A stretch of 64,000 nucleotides of DNA. Origin: JAAUSY01 sp964526735 (GTDB taxonomy: Bacteria; Chloroflexota; Chloroflexia; Chloroflexales; Chloroflexaceae). A model generated the notes under the pieces. The model ran no database searches. It was not told the origin of the DNA and saw only the letters and a program-made list of their open reading frames with translations. Where the stretch lies: NCBI GenBank assembly GCA_964526735.1, contig CAZGLO010000009.1, positions 1 to 64,000 on the forward strand, written 5' to 3'. How positions within the stretch are numbered: position 1 is the first letter of the stretch; the number at the start of each line of letters is the position of its first letter. Positions 34,845-44,544 of this stretch are shown piece by piece. The position numbers were made by a program, and so were the translations under genes.

Positions 34845-37800
34845 ATGAAACGGAAACCACATATTCGTCCCTTTCATCGGCTCGTTGCTCTTGTTGCCAT
34901 TTTCCTTCTTGGGGGGCTCCTCATCAGCAGTCTCCCTTTCTTCACCTCGTTCACGACCTATGCAGTAGAGATACAAGATGACGATGGGCCAAAGGAAATT
35001 GATACCTATACCCTCCACAACTACTACGAAGAGTTTGCCAAAGGCCGTACGTTTTGGCGGACGGCGGTCAACGCCAAGTTCACCAGCGAAGGCAATTCGC
35101 CCCTCCTTTACGACCATCCGGGCGCGGTGCAGCTGATGCCTGTCATCTCATTGAGCCCGTTCACGGAAAACAACGCCCTTCCCGTCAAGCTGCAGGATAT
35201 GGGCGTCGCCTCAATGGGGCAATACATCTTTGTGGTTGGGGGGAACGAGCGCAACAATGAAAATGCCCATGTCCGCTCCAAGAAGGTATGGATCGGCAGT
35301 GTGGAGCAGACAAGTGGCGATGTGACGTGGTCAGAAGGCCCCGATCTGCCCGCCATCCAAGTCACCAACCTGCCTCAGATGATCAACCAGGGAGCCCAAC
35401 CAGTCGCTGCGGTTTCCTACCCGGCTGTTGTGGCGATTCCCGATGTCGAAGGCTCAAACAGTGGGTATCTCTATGTCATTGGCGGGTTTACCTCTCCCCC
35501 CGGCCTAGAAGATAGCTTTGGCGTGCAGCTTTCTGCATCAAGTGCGGCTGTCCATATTGGGCGGATCGAAGATGGAGCTATCACCGGCTGGTCAGAGGGG
35601 CCGATGTTGATGGATCCTGAGACGCCAGAGAACTCGTTTGGCCTTGAGGATGGCTCTGCGCTCTCCTTCATGACGGTAGATGGCCGAACATTCGTCTATC
35701 TCTTTGGTGGTGTGCAAAATTACCCGCCTGACCTCAGCCTTGGCAGCCAAGGCTCCAACGAAGTCTTCTACGCCGAGGTCGGTTCTGGCGGCATGCTCTA
35801 CAAGCCCAGCAGCGGCAAGGCAGAGGAGGGCTGGGAGACAATGGCCACCCGCATCCCCACGCCCCCCGGTGCCAAAGTGCCCGACGAGATGGGGTTATGG
35901 CGCGCCACGGTGCTGGATGTTTCCTTTGAAGACACCAACGCGGTCTACGTGATAGGGGGCCAACGCCGTCTCAGAGATGTTACTGACGACCCCGAAAAAT
36001 ACAGCAATGTGGTCTACAGCGCGGAGATCATCAACGAAGCGGGCAACTCCGACAACGGCAAACTCGTGTGGGATAAGTGGGAAGACTACGCCCGACTGCC
36101 GCAGGGGCCAGTTATCAACACCAGTGGTGTGCAGTTTGAGGGCACGCTCTACGTGACCGGCGGCGAGCTAACGCAAGATGGGTCAGTACAAGAACCATCG
36201 GGCGATATTTTGGTGAACTACATCAACCCCGACCGTACGCTTGGCGAAGACCCTTTTTTGACTGCACTCAATGCCATCAAGCGCACCCGCGCCACCCATG
36301 GCACGGTCGTGGTTGAGGCCAACCATCCCACCACCCGCGCCTTTATCTACGTGATTGGCGGGCGGAGTGGCGATAGTGACGACGCGCTCGACCCCGATGA
36401 TGAGTTTTCCCACTTGGGGACGGACACGGTGCTGATGACCAAGATAGACCCCGAAGAAGCAACCGTGAAGATCTACCCCAGCGAAGGGTGGTACTACTCC
36501 GAGCACTATGATGTCCGCGATTTCCGCAAGGACGACAAAGAAACCACCATCCGAGAGATCTATTGGTCAACCGTGTTGAGCCGCACCAAGGAGATGACGA
36601 CCGATATCCAGCTCGAATATCGGTTCGACTCGCAAAACGAGGGCGACGACGGCTGCGAGATAGACCACGTCTTCACCAAATCGCAGTGGACTCCCTTGAC
36701 GAGCACGGAGGTTATCAGCGGGTCGACCAACATAACAGCCACCAACCATTCGCGTCCGGGTGGGAATAATGCAGAGATTGAACCCGGTGATATGACGAGC
36801 AAGGCGGGGTGTTTCCAATACCGCGCCAAGATGAATATCACGAATACGGGCGAAGACGACAATGATACGACGCCCTACCTGCTCAATGTTGGGGTGCGTT
36901 CGCAGGTGGACAAAGGCCCCAATCTCTGGCTCAACCGCATTGATCCCATCTGGCTGGCAGAGGAAACGCGCAAGTTGGTCGGCTTGGAGATCACCATCAA
37001 CAATCTGAACGGTTCGCTGGTGCAGACGACCAACGCCAATTTTGGCGATACCAGTCAAGAGCACTTCTTTGTTGATCTCCTGATGTTTTCGCCGGGGCAA
37101 AAAGCACCGCAAGGCCAGGAAGAGTATAAGAGTATTTCCACCTCACTCCCCGCGATTGGGGGAAGCGATCCGGTCACGTCGGAATTGGCGCTCTACAACC
37201 CGGCATTGCACCTCTACAACACCGTCACCCGCGATATCGAAGCGGGGGCGAGCTTCCCTCCGGGCGGCCAGCAGGGCCAATGGGGCGATTGGTACTATGC
37301 CAGTGACAACGAGCAAACCTCGCTCGCCGACGCGGTTGCCAGCCTCACGAAGACAGGTACGTACACCGCCTGTCTTGCCATTGATACCTATATTGAGCAA
37401 GATCCCGCCAAGTGGCAGAGAGGCTATGTCTACGAGAAAAACGAGGAAGACAATTTCAGCTGTGTCGAGATCGATATCGAAAGCCCGCAGATCGAGGTCT
37501 GGATCGAGCCATTGCAGCCCGACGCCGCCGAAGAAAATCAGGTCGAAGGCACCTTTATTATCTCCCGCACCGGCCGCACCACCGCCCCGTTGACCGTCAC
37601 CTATACCCTTGGTGGCTCGGCCAGCATAGAGGATACCGGCACGATAGGTAAGGATTATACGGTGCAATCGCCCGGCACGGCTGCCTTGCCAGATGAGACC
37701 GCGACCATCGAAATCCCCAGCGGCGAGCGAGACGTGACCTTTGATATCACCCCGATTGATGACAAGGTGATGGATCACGATGAGACGGTGGTTGTGTCCG

Positions 37801-37907
37801 TGCTCCAGCCAGATGATATGCGCTACGTCCGCACGGAGCCATACACCGCCACGGTCACGATTGAGGACAACGATTGGCAAATCTTCCTGCCCTACATAGA
37901 TCAGTAG
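34845..37907 (+). CDS. secreted kelch-like propeller plus Calx-beta protein
   Basis: 1020 residues with an N-terminal signal segment (about 10-42). Residues about 100-545 hold six kelch-like blades, each with a hydrophobic strand before Gly-Gly (YIFVVGGNE, YLYVIGGFT, FVYLFGGVQ, AVYVIGGQR, TLYVTGGEL, FIYVIGGRS), the pattern of a six-bladed beta-propeller. Beta-rich regions follow, then a Calx-beta domain (about 885-1010; TFIISRTGRT, DITPIDDKVMDHDET, ATVTIEDND). The protein ends WQIFLPYIDQ, the shared C-terminal tail. AGGAGG precedes the ATG by about nine bases. It sits between the large pseudopilins and cpaB, so co-assembly or export with the Tad machine is plausible but unproven. Confidence 0.8.
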   Translation: MKRKPHIRPFHRLVALVAIFLLGGLLISSLPFFTSFTTYAVEIQDDDGPKEIDTYTLHNYYEEFAKGRTFWRTAVNAKFTSEGNSPLLYDHPGAVQLMPVISLSPFTENNALPVKLQDMGVASMGQYIFVVGGNERNNENAHVRSKKVWIGSVEQTSGDVTWSEGPDLPAIQVTNLPQMINQGAQPVAAVSYPAVVAIPDVEGSNSGYLYVIGGFTSPPGLEDSFGVQLSASSAAVHIGRIEDGAITGWSEGPMLMDPETPENSFGLEDGSALSFMTVDGRTFVYLFGGVQNYPPDLSLGSQGSNEVFYAEVGSGGMLYKPSSGKAEEGWETMATRIPTPPGAKVPDEMGLWRATVLDVSFEDTNAVYVIGGQRRLRDVTDDPEKYSNVVYSAEIINEAGNSDNGKLVWDKWEDYARLPQGPVINTSGVQFEGTLYVTGGELTQDGSVQEPSGDILVNYINPDRTLGEDPFLTALNAIKRTRATHGTVVVEANHPTTRAFIYVIGGRSGDSDDALDPDDEFSHLGTDTVLMTKIDPEEATVKIYPSEGWYYSEHYDVRDFRKDDKETTIREIYWSTVLSRTKEMTTDIQLEYRFDSQNEGDDGCEIDHVFTKSQWTPLTSTEVISGSTNITATNHSRPGGNNAEIEPGDMTSKAGCFQYRAKMNITNTGEDDNDTTPYLLNVGVRSQVDKGPNLWLNRIDPIWLAEETRKLVGLEITINNLNGSLVQTTNANFGDTSQEHFFVDLLMFSPGQKAPQGQEEYKSISTSLPAIGGSDPVTSELALYNPALHLYNTVTRDIEAGASFPPGGQQGQWGDWYYASDNEQTSLADAVASLTKTGTYTACLAIDTYIEQDPAKWQRGYVYEKNEEDNFSCVEIDIESPQIEVWIEPLQPDAAEENQVEGTFIISRTGRTTAPLTVTYTLGGSASIEDTGTIGKDYTVQSPGTAALPDETATIEIPSGERDVTFDITPIDDKVMDHDETVVVSVLQPDDMRYVRTEPYTATVTIEDNDWQIFLPYIDQ

Positions 37908-38092
37908 CCAAATAGATCAATAGCCAATCGGGATTTTCGGGGGAGATGACAAAGACCCCTCTTTATTATCGGGGCGGGACAGCTAGCATACCACGCGGTT
38001 CCGCCCTTTTCCTTCTCAATTTGCAGGGGATACACTACCAGATATCGTACGGTCTTCCCCTTCCATGTGCCAAAAATTCCCCTGCGCCACCT

Positions 38093-38121
38093 TACTAGTC
38101 TGTGCTATAATGAGACTAGTA
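38093..38121 (+). promoter_or_regulatory. extended -10 promoter embedded in a 9-bp inverted repeat
   Basis: TGC-TATAAT (TATAAT at 38106-38111) is an ideal extended -10. TACTAGTCT (38093-38101) and AGACTAGTA (38113-38121) form a perfect inverted repeat straddling it, as an operator for a dimeric repressor would. No good -35 is visible. It would drive the machinery genes from cpaB on. The rest of the 327-base interval holds nothing else I recognise. Confidence 0.6.
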
Positions 38122-38233
38122 TGGTTGTGGGTTCTCATCTGGCTTCGTTCGGGTATGAACAAGAGCCACAACACGAGGGTGCGATATCGGTTCGATCCGT
38201 TTGCACACTAGAAAGTAGCAGGGTGTCTCACGC

Positions 38234-39379
38234 ATGCCGCGTATTCTTATCATTATTGGTATTGTTCTTATCTTGGTGATTGCAGGAGGAGCTGCATTCT
38301 TTTTCCTGGCCCCACCAGAGATGAAGCAACAATTGGGGGTTGGCGAAGCACCCACGCCCACGCCAGGAGCACTCCCCACACCCACCGAAGATCCTGGAAA
38401 AGATATCGTCGTCGCACGATTTGATCTCTCTGTCGGCACATACATCAGCGATACCCAACAACTGTTGGACATAAGCAACCTCCCGACGGAAGATTTTAAC
38501 AAGCGGCAAGACGTTTTGATTGAAGCAAACCAGATGTCTCTGGCGCAGGGAAAGGTGCTCAATACGCTTGTTCCTGCGGGCCAGCCCATCGAAAAATCCT
38601 TTTTGATGGAGCCGGGGTTGTCACAGCAGATACCCACCGCCCGGCCCAACCGCCCGCGTCCCAAAGCCTACCCACTTGTGGTTGGCAGTCTGAGCGGCGT
38701 CGCAGACCGCATAGAAAAGGGCGATCTGGTTGATGTCGTGTTGACCTTCAAGGTGACACGCAAGGTTCGCCACCCCGCGCAGATTGCGCCGGTGCAACCG
38801 GGCGGCGAAGGAACCGGCCAGGTGGAAGGCACACAAGGGTTTACCACCATCCAACCAGGTTCTGAAGATATCATGGAGTTTTACACCACCAAGACCTTGC
38901 TTCAGCAGGTAAAAGTGCTTGCTATCCTCCGCCCACCACCCCCAACACCTGTTCCGGCAGCCGAGGGTGAAGGCGAAGAAGAAGAAGAAGAACCTGAACC
39001 GGAACCCGAAGAAGGAGCCGAAGGTGAAGGCGAAGGCGAGGGTGAAGGGCAAGCCGAAGAAGAACAACAACAATCTGCAGATCATAGCGGCAAGCCGGGG
39101 AGAATTACATTAGGGATGTGGCAAGTTGTCCTCGCGGTAAGCGACCAAGAAGCAGAGCTTCTCGAGTTTGCGAACCAAACCGACGCACGAATCACTTTGG
39201 TGTTGCGCGGTGCTGGCGATACGGCATATGAATCTACCGTGGGAACAACCTTCGATCTACTGATCGATGAGTTTGGTCTCCCCATGCCGGTACCTGAAGA
39301 TCCATTTGTCTTTTCACCCAACGTCTTGACACCACAACCGACCCGCACGCCGCTCGCCCAACCGCCGCTTCTTCCATAG
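38234..39379 (+). CDS. cpaB: Flp pilus assembly protein CpaB (RcpC family)
   Basis: 381 residues. One N-terminal membrane helix (about 3-25) is followed by a Pro/Thr linker and a SAF-like domain (VVARFDLSVGTYIS, LNTLVPAGQPIEKSFL), then the RcpC/CpaB domain with GDLVDVVLTFKVTRK and a late segment WQVVLAVSDQEAELLEFANQTD. A long Glu/Gly-rich insertion (about 240-285) is an odd feature. CpaB acts outside the membrane in Tad pilus biogenesis, and in diderms it works with the secretin, which is absent here. It is the first gene after the dyad promoter. Confidence 0.85.
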   Translation: MPRILIIIGIVLILVIAGGAAFFFLAPPEMKQQLGVGEAPTPTPGALPTPTEDPGKDIVVARFDLSVGTYISDTQQLLDISNLPTEDFNKRQDVLIEANQMSLAQGKVLNTLVPAGQPIEKSFLMEPGLSQQIPTARPNRPRPKAYPLVVGSLSGVADRIEKGDLVDVVLTFKVTRKVRHPAQIAPVQPGGEGTGQVEGTQGFTTIQPGSEDIMEFYTTKTLLQQVKVLAILRPPPPTPVPAAEGEGEEEEEEPEPEPEEGAEGEGEGEGEGQAEEEQQQSADHSGKPGRITLGMWQVVLAVSDQEAELLEFANQTDARITLVLRGAGDTAYESTVGTTFDLLIDEFGLPMPVPEDPFVFSPNVLTPQPTRTPLAQPPLLP

Positions 39380-39393
39380 AATGACCATCACGG

Positions 39394-39418
39394 CCACCCG
39401 CCCTTCTTTCGCGGGTGG
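39394..39418 (+). terminator. GC-rich hairpin after cpaB
   Basis: CCACCCGC and GCGGGTGG form a perfect 8-bp stem with a 9-base loop, 15 bases past the stop. No T-run follows, so it is a weak or Rho-assisted terminator, or an RNA-stabilising hairpin. Confidence 0.4.
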
Positions 39419-39570
39419 TCACTCACTCAATCAAAACCCATGGAAGCGATAGAAGCTGCGGACGGGAACACAAAAGCCATACCGTCCTCATTTCCCAATG
39501 CTAGTGAAGACTAAATGTGCGACGGCATGCTCAATGAAACGATGGAAGACCGTTGTATATGTAGAAAGTA

Positions 39571-40869
39571 GTGAAGAAACCTATGGCTGAGGGCAAAGTA
39601 ATTCGTGTTATGATTGTGGATGACATCGCCGATACGTGCGAACAGCTCGAAAAATTACTCTTTTTTGAGCCAGACATAGAAGTCGTCCACAAGGCACACA
39701 ATGGCGTTGAAGCCGTCGAAATGGCCAGAAAACTCAACCCCGATGTCGTTTTGATGGACATCAATATGCCAGAAAAAGATGGCATCTCGGCGACCAAAGA
39801 CATCACCACCGAAAACCCCAATACCCAGATCATCATCATGAGCGTGCAAGGCGAGACAGAATACCTCCGCCGCGCGATGCACGCCGGGGCACGGGAATTT
39901 CTGATCAAGCCGATCAGCTCCGAAGAGCTGTACAAAGCCATCCGTAGTGTCCCTACGCATCGGGTACAAGTTGCGCCACAAACCCAACAACAAGGCGGTA
40001 AGTTTGAAGAACAAGAATCCTCAGGCGAATATGGCGAGATTATCTCGGTCTTTAGCCCCAAGGGTGGTGTAGGGACCTCAACAATCGCCGCCAACCTGGC
40101 GGTGGCCTTGCGGCAGCTGACCAAGAAAAAGGTCGCTCTCTTTGATGGACGCCTGATCCTTGGCGATTTGGGCATCATCCTAAATCTCCCGGCCAATAAG
40201 ACGATCAGTGATATCGTTGGACGTGAGGATGATCTCGACAGCGATCTGCTCAATAATGTGCTGACAACCCACAATTCACAGATCAAAGTCCTTCTTTCCC
40301 CCCTCAACCCAGAGGATGTTGGGGTGATTACCGTCGATAATATCCGCGCGACCCTCGATTTTATGCGTCAAGAATTTGACTATATCATTATCGATTCGCA
40401 GTCGGACTTTCAGGGAGACCGTGCGCTTGCTATGCTCGATATGGCCGACCGTATCGCGCTCCTGATGACCTTGGAGATGCCCTGCATCAAGAATGTCAAG
40501 CGGTTTCTTGAGATTGCCGATATCTTTGAATACCCGCCCGAAAAAATCTTCTTGGTTTTGAACAAGGCAGACCACCGGCTTGGCATCCGCGTTTCAAACA
40601 TAGAAACCCACTTGAAGCACAAGGTGGCACTGCAGATAGGCAACGCCGCTCACGAGATGACCATCTCCACCAACAATGGCGTTCCCTTTGTTATCGCCAA
40701 CCGCGACCATAGCGTGACCCGTGACATCTTCCTGTTGGCAAAAGAACTCTCCGACACCTCGGTGGGCGAACGCGAGGAAGAACACGAGCAAGAAGGTCAA
40801 CATAGCAGCGCGGCAGAGCGAAGAAAGCAAGAAAAGAAGAAAAAAGGACTGCTTGGATTGTTTTCATAG
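39571..40869 (+). CDS. cpaE: CpaE/TadZ-like receiver - MinD-family ATPase
   Basis: 432 residues. The N-terminal receiver domain (about 10-125) looks complete: an acidic pair in VMIVDDIAD, the phospho-acceptor Asp in VVLMDINMP, and Lys in LIKPISSEE. A MinD/ParA-like ATPase (about 150-385) follows with the deviant Walker A FSPKGGVGTSTIA and DYIIIDSQSDFQGD. The tail is Lys/Glu-rich. TadZ/CpaE localises the Tad machine. Many TadZ receivers are degenerate, so an intact one suggests phosphorylation control. GTG at 39571 and ATG at 39583 are both possible starts; neither has a strong binding site. Confidence 0.85.
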   Translation: MKKPMAEGKVIRVMIVDDIADTCEQLEKLLFFEPDIEVVHKAHNGVEAVEMARKLNPDVVLMDINMPEKDGISATKDITTENPNTQIIIMSVQGETEYLRRAMHAGAREFLIKPISSEELYKAIRSVPTHRVQVAPQTQQQGGKFEEQESSGEYGEIISVFSPKGGVGTSTIAANLAVALRQLTKKKVALFDGRLILGDLGIILNLPANKTISDIVGREDDLDSDLLNNVLTTHNSQIKVLLSPLNPEDVGVITVDNIRATLDFMRQEFDYIIIDSQSDFQGDRALAMLDMADRIALLMTLEMPCIKNVKRFLEIADIFEYPPEKIFLVLNKADHRLGIRVSNIETHLKHKVALQIGNAAHEMTISTNNGVPFVIANRDHSVTRDIFLLAKELSDTSVGEREEEHEQEGQHSSAAERRKQEKKKKGLLGLFS

Positions 40870-40900
40870 CCACATGCCCAATGAGCGGCCAGTGCCAACC

Positions 40901-40940
40901 GCGCACCACCGTGCACCACCGCGCACCACCGCGCACCATG
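40901..40940. repeat. four 10-bp tandem repeats
   Basis: Four units of GCGCACCACC (with single changes) lie between cpaE and tadA, followed by a CTGTGGCCCT direct repeat near 40977-41011. Function unknown. Confidence 0.6.
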
Positions 40941-41069
40941 GATGGATAGATGGGTGGTGTGCCACATCATCGGTTTCTGTGGCCCTTTCGCACTCTGTGG
41001 CCCTCTCGCGTAGACCAAGGAGTGCCAGGACATAGCAGAGGCCAAACATCTAGAAAGTAGGGGATATCG

Positions 41070-42536
41070 ATGACACTCAAACGGATAAGTGGATCAGGAT
41101 CGGGGTCAGGGCTATTGGATCGGTTGGGCAAGGGCCAGTCGAAAGGAACGCCCGCGGGTGGCGATTCTGGCGAAGACGGCTCCTCCTCCCCCGATCCCTC
41201 CTCATCTCAAGACGCAGGCCAAGCACAATCATCTGGCTTGTCGGGCAAGCTCTCGCAACGCCCAACCATGCGCAAGAAAAATCAGCAAGATGACATGCTC
41301 AAATCGCTCAAGGAGCAAGTCCAAAACCGGCTGATGGAAGAGACAGGGGGGAGCAAGGGAGAAGCAGACAAGCGCAAAGTCCGCGAAGTCTTTGAGACGA
41401 TCCTCGCCGAAGAGAATGTCGTGATTGGGCGCAAAGAGCGCGAAGCGATGGTCGAGACCATATCGGCAGATATCTTGGGGCTTGGGCCGTTAGAAACGCT
41501 GCTCTCGCAGGAGGAGATCAGTGAAATTATGGTCAACGGCCCTAACCAGATCTTCGTGGAGCAGAAGGGCAAACTCACGCTCACAGATGTGACGTTTCAC
41601 GATGAAAGTCACGTCCTGTTGATTATTGAGCGGATCATCGCCCCGCTTGGACGCCGTATCGACGAGTCATCGCCCATGGTCGACGCCCGTCTCAAAGACG
41701 GCAGCCGTGTGAATGCCATCATCCGGCCATTGGCGCTCTGCGGGCCGACGATCACCATCCGTAAATTTAAACAAGACAAACTGACTATCGATAACCTGGT
41801 CCAGTTCAAGAGTGTCAGCCCACAGATGGCCCAGTTCTTAGAGGCGTCGGTGAAATCACGCTTGAACATCGTCGTGTCGGGCGGGACGGGGTCGGGGAAA
41901 ACCACACTCTTAAACATTCTCTCCAACTTCATCCCTGATGATGAGCGGGTGATCACGGTTGAGAACGCGGCAGAGCTGCAATTGCGGGGGCTGCACGTAG
42001 TTGGTCTCGAATCGCGCCCGCCCAACGTGGAAGGCAAAGGCGAGGTCAGCATCCGTGACTTGGTGATTAACTGCTTGCGTATGCGTCCTGAGCGCATCAT
42101 CGTGGGAGAGTGCCGTGGCGGCGAGACGCTGGACATGCTCCAAGCAATGAACACGGGTCACGACGGTTCAATGACGACGATTCACGCCAACACCCCCAAG
42201 GACGCCGTTGGTCGTATTGAGACCATGTGCATGATGTCGGGGATGGAGCTGCCCCAACGGGCTATCCGTGAGCAGATTGCGTCTGCGGTCGAGATTTTTG
42301 TGCAGGCGTCGCGGCTCAAGGACGGGTCGCGGAAGATTACCGCCATCACCGAAGTGCAAGGAATGGAAGGCGATGTGGTGGTGTTGCGGGGTATCTTTGA
42401 GTTTCAACAACAAGGCCTTGATGAAAAAGGCAAGATTATTGGTGAGATGAAAGCAACTGGCGTGGAACCGCAATTCTTGGAGAAGTTCGAATCCGAAGGG
42501 ATTTATCTCCCAGAAGATCTCTTCCGCCGAACCTAG
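41070..42536 (+). CDS. tadA: TadA/CpaF secretion ATPase
   Basis: 488-residue hexameric ATPase that powers Tad pilus assembly. The disordered Ser/Gly N-terminus is followed by the N-terminal domain (LGLGPLETLLSQEEISEIMV) and the RecA-like core: Walker A SGGTGSGKTTLLNIL (about 268-282), the Asp/His box VITVENAAELQL, Walker B-like RPERIIVGECRGGE, and the GHDGSMTTIHANTP His box. ATG at 41070 with a GGGGATATCG stretch just upstream. It heads the tadA-B-C order usual for Tad loci. Confidence 0.95.
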   Translation: MTLKRISGSGSGSGLLDRLGKGQSKGTPAGGDSGEDGSSSPDPSSSQDAGQAQSSGLSGKLSQRPTMRKKNQQDDMLKSLKEQVQNRLMEETGGSKGEADKRKVREVFETILAEENVVIGRKEREAMVETISADILGLGPLETLLSQEEISEIMVNGPNQIFVEQKGKLTLTDVTFHDESHVLLIIERIIAPLGRRIDESSPMVDARLKDGSRVNAIIRPLALCGPTITIRKFKQDKLTIDNLVQFKSVSPQMAQFLEASVKSRLNIVVSGGTGSGKTTLLNILSNFIPDDERVITVENAAELQLRGLHVVGLESRPPNVEGKGEVSIRDLVINCLRMRPERIIVGECRGGETLDMLQAMNTGHDGSMTTIHANTPKDAVGRIETMCMMSGMELPQRAIREQIASAVEIFVQASRLKDGSRKITAITEVQGMEGDVVVLRGIFEFQQQGLDEKGKIIGEMKATGVEPQFLEKFESEGIYLPEDLFRRT

Positions 42537-42667
42537 CCAAGCGATGTCATCTGTATGCCATATGCGAAACGGTTCCGCATCAGACAGCCGACAGACCAGG
42601 GGTGAGCAGGTTTCGCCGCACTGGGAGTGCTCTCTGGTTGCTTTGTCACACCTAGGAGGTGTTCTCG

Positions 42668-43591
42668 TTGCTCAAGAATTTATTTAAACGAGATGATATC
42701 GGTGATCGCTTGCAACGAGCCGAAGGCACCGAGGTCGAAACGACGGCTGAAGAGGAAGAAAAAAAGAGTACCTACGAGCAAGCCGTTTCTGGGGTAGAGA
42801 GCAAGGTTGTCAAGAGCGAGGGCGGTTCGACCATCGCCCGCAAACTTGCCAGCGCCGATCTCAAGCTGCGTGTGGTCGAGTTTATGGGTTTGCGAGCGCT
42901 CTCTGCGGTGGCGGGGTCTGCGCTTGGGGCCTATCTTGGACGGGCCGACCCAATCGCTCAAGTCGTGGTGGGGTTGGTGGTCGCGTTTGCGGCATCGTTT
43001 ATCCCCAATCTCTACGTCAATATGCGCGCCAATGGGCGGGTCAAGACGTTTAACGACCAGCTTGGCGATACCATCACCATGATGGCCAACTCGCTCCGTG
43101 GTGGCTACAACTTCTTGCAAGCGATGAAGCTGGTGGGGCAAGAGGCTCCGCCCCCAACCAATGCCGAATTTGCCCGTGTTGTGCAAGAGGTCGGGCTTGG
43201 GCGTCCTACCAAGGACGCGCTGGAAAACCTCCTGCGCCGGATGCCGTCGGAAGACCTCGACTTGATGATCACCGCTGTAAACATTCAGCACGAAGTGGGT
43301 GGTAACCTCGCGACCATTCTCGACTCGATTGGCCATACCATCCGTGAGCGGGTGCGCATCAAGGGCGAGATCAAGACTCTCACGGCGCAGGGGCGGCTGT
43401 CGGGCTATGTCATCACCGGCTTGCCCATCGCGATGGGGGCATACATTAGCTTTGTCAACCCAGATTATATGGCTCCGCTCTTCAAGTTTGGGATGCCCCC
43501 CGAAGCATGGTGTTGTCTTCCGCTCACCGCACTCTTCTTCATTGCAGTCGGGTTTGTGGTGATGATGAAGATCGTTGACATTGAAGTCTAG
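42668..43591 (+). CDS. tadB: TadB inner-membrane platform protein
   Basis: Type II secretion F-domain protein, 308 residues. Hydrophobic segments lie near residues 75-115 (two) and 250-305 (two), around the cytoplasmic F domain with GDTITMMANSLRGGYNFLQAM and IQHEVGGNLATILDSI. I chose TTG at 42668: a perfect AGGAGGT lies seven bases upstream, while the in-frame GTG at 42659 would overlap that binding site. It pairs with TadC, encoded 20 bases downstream. Confidence 0.9.
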   Translation: MLKNLFKRDDIGDRLQRAEGTEVETTAEEEEKKSTYEQAVSGVESKVVKSEGGSTIARKLASADLKLRVVEFMGLRALSAVAGSALGAYLGRADPIAQVVVGLVVAFAASFIPNLYVNMRANGRVKTFNDQLGDTITMMANSLRGGYNFLQAMKLVGQEAPPPTNAEFARVVQEVGLGRPTKDALENLLRRMPSEDLDLMITAVNIQHEVGGNLATILDSIGHTIRERVRIKGEIKTLTAQGRLSGYVITGLPIAMGAYISFVNPDYMAPLFKFGMPPEAWCCLPLTALFFIAVGFVVMMKIVDIEV

Positions 43592-43611
43592 GGAAACGTG
43601 AGGTTCATACG

Positions 43612-44544
43612 ATGCCTATCTACATTATTATCCCCATCGTCCTTGTGGTGGTGGTGGTTCTGATTATCGTCTTTAGCATTATCTCCTCCAAACGCAAGGA
43701 TGAGAAAAAGGTGGAGGAGCAGCTCGCCGCGGCGACGCAGGGCGTGCTCACGCTCGAAGACCTTGAGCTGCAACAACCTTTTGCCGAGCGTGTCCTCAAA
43801 CCACTCACCTCTGCGTTCTTGACCAAGCTTGGCAATATGGGGCCGAAGGCCAACCACGAAAAGGTCAAGAAGATGCTGCAGTCGGCGGGCATGAGCGAGG
43901 CTATCAGCCCCGTCATGTTCATTGGCGTGCGGATTGGCTTGGCCATCGGTCTCTTGGTTTTGGGGTCTCTCTTCACCTTCCCATCGATGGAGTTTGGCAA
44001 GGCGTTGTTGTACACGAGTATCGCGACCGGCCTTGGCTATATGCTCCCCGGGATGTGGCTTGGTTCTAAGATCAAAGAACGCCAAAAAGACATCACCAAA
44101 TCGCTCCCTGACGCCCTCGACCTGCTGACTATTAGCGTGGAGGCGGGCCTTGGCTTCGATTTGGCGCTCAAGCGCGTGACGGAAAAGTGGGACAACGAGT
44201 TGTGCCGCGAGTTCAAGAAAGTGCTACAACAAGTGGCCTTGGGCGATGCCCGCAGTGAATCTCTCCGCGCGATGGCAGAACGGACAGAAGTGGAAGACGT
44301 GCAAATCTTTACCTCGGCGATTATCCAGGCGGAACAGCTTGGGGTGTCGATTGCCAAGATCTTGAAGCTGCAATCAGACCAGATGCGCGACCGCCGCCGC
44401 CAACGCGCAGAGGAACAAGCGCAAAAAGCGCCCGTCTTGATGCTCTTCCCGATGGTGTTCTTTATCTTCCCGTCTATCTTTGTGGTTATTCTTGGCCCAG
44501 CCGTGCCGAAGATTATGAATAGCCTCGGATCGAGCGGGATATGA
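43612..44544 (+). CDS. tadC: TadC inner-membrane platform protein
   Basis: Second F-domain platform subunit, 310 residues, with an N-terminal helix (about 3-25), central helices (about 100-150) and a C-terminal pair. The F domain shows DALDLLTISVEAGLGFDLALKRV and FTSAIIQAEQLGVSIAKIL. GTGAGG lies about nine bases before the ATG. Its stop overlaps the next start by four bases (ATGA). Confidence 0.9.
   Translation: MPIYIIIPIVLVVVVVLIIVFSIISSKRKDEKKVEEQLAAATQGVLTLEDLELQQPFAERVLKPLTSAFLTKLGNMGPKANHEKVKKMLQSAGMSEAISPVMFIGVRIGLAIGLLVLGSLFTFPSMEFGKALLYTSIATGLGYMLPGMWLGSKIKERQKDITKSLPDALDLLTISVEAGLGFDLALKRVTEKWDNELCREFKKVLQQVALGDARSESLRAMAERTEVEDVQIFTSAIIQAEQLGVSIAKILKLQSDQMRDRRRQRAEEQAQKAPVLMLFPMVFFIFPSIFVVILGPAVPKIMNSLGSSGI

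Noticed and set aside
42659..42667. GTG at 42659 as the tadB start
   Set aside because: It overlaps the AGGAGGT binding site. TTG at 42668 has correct spacing.
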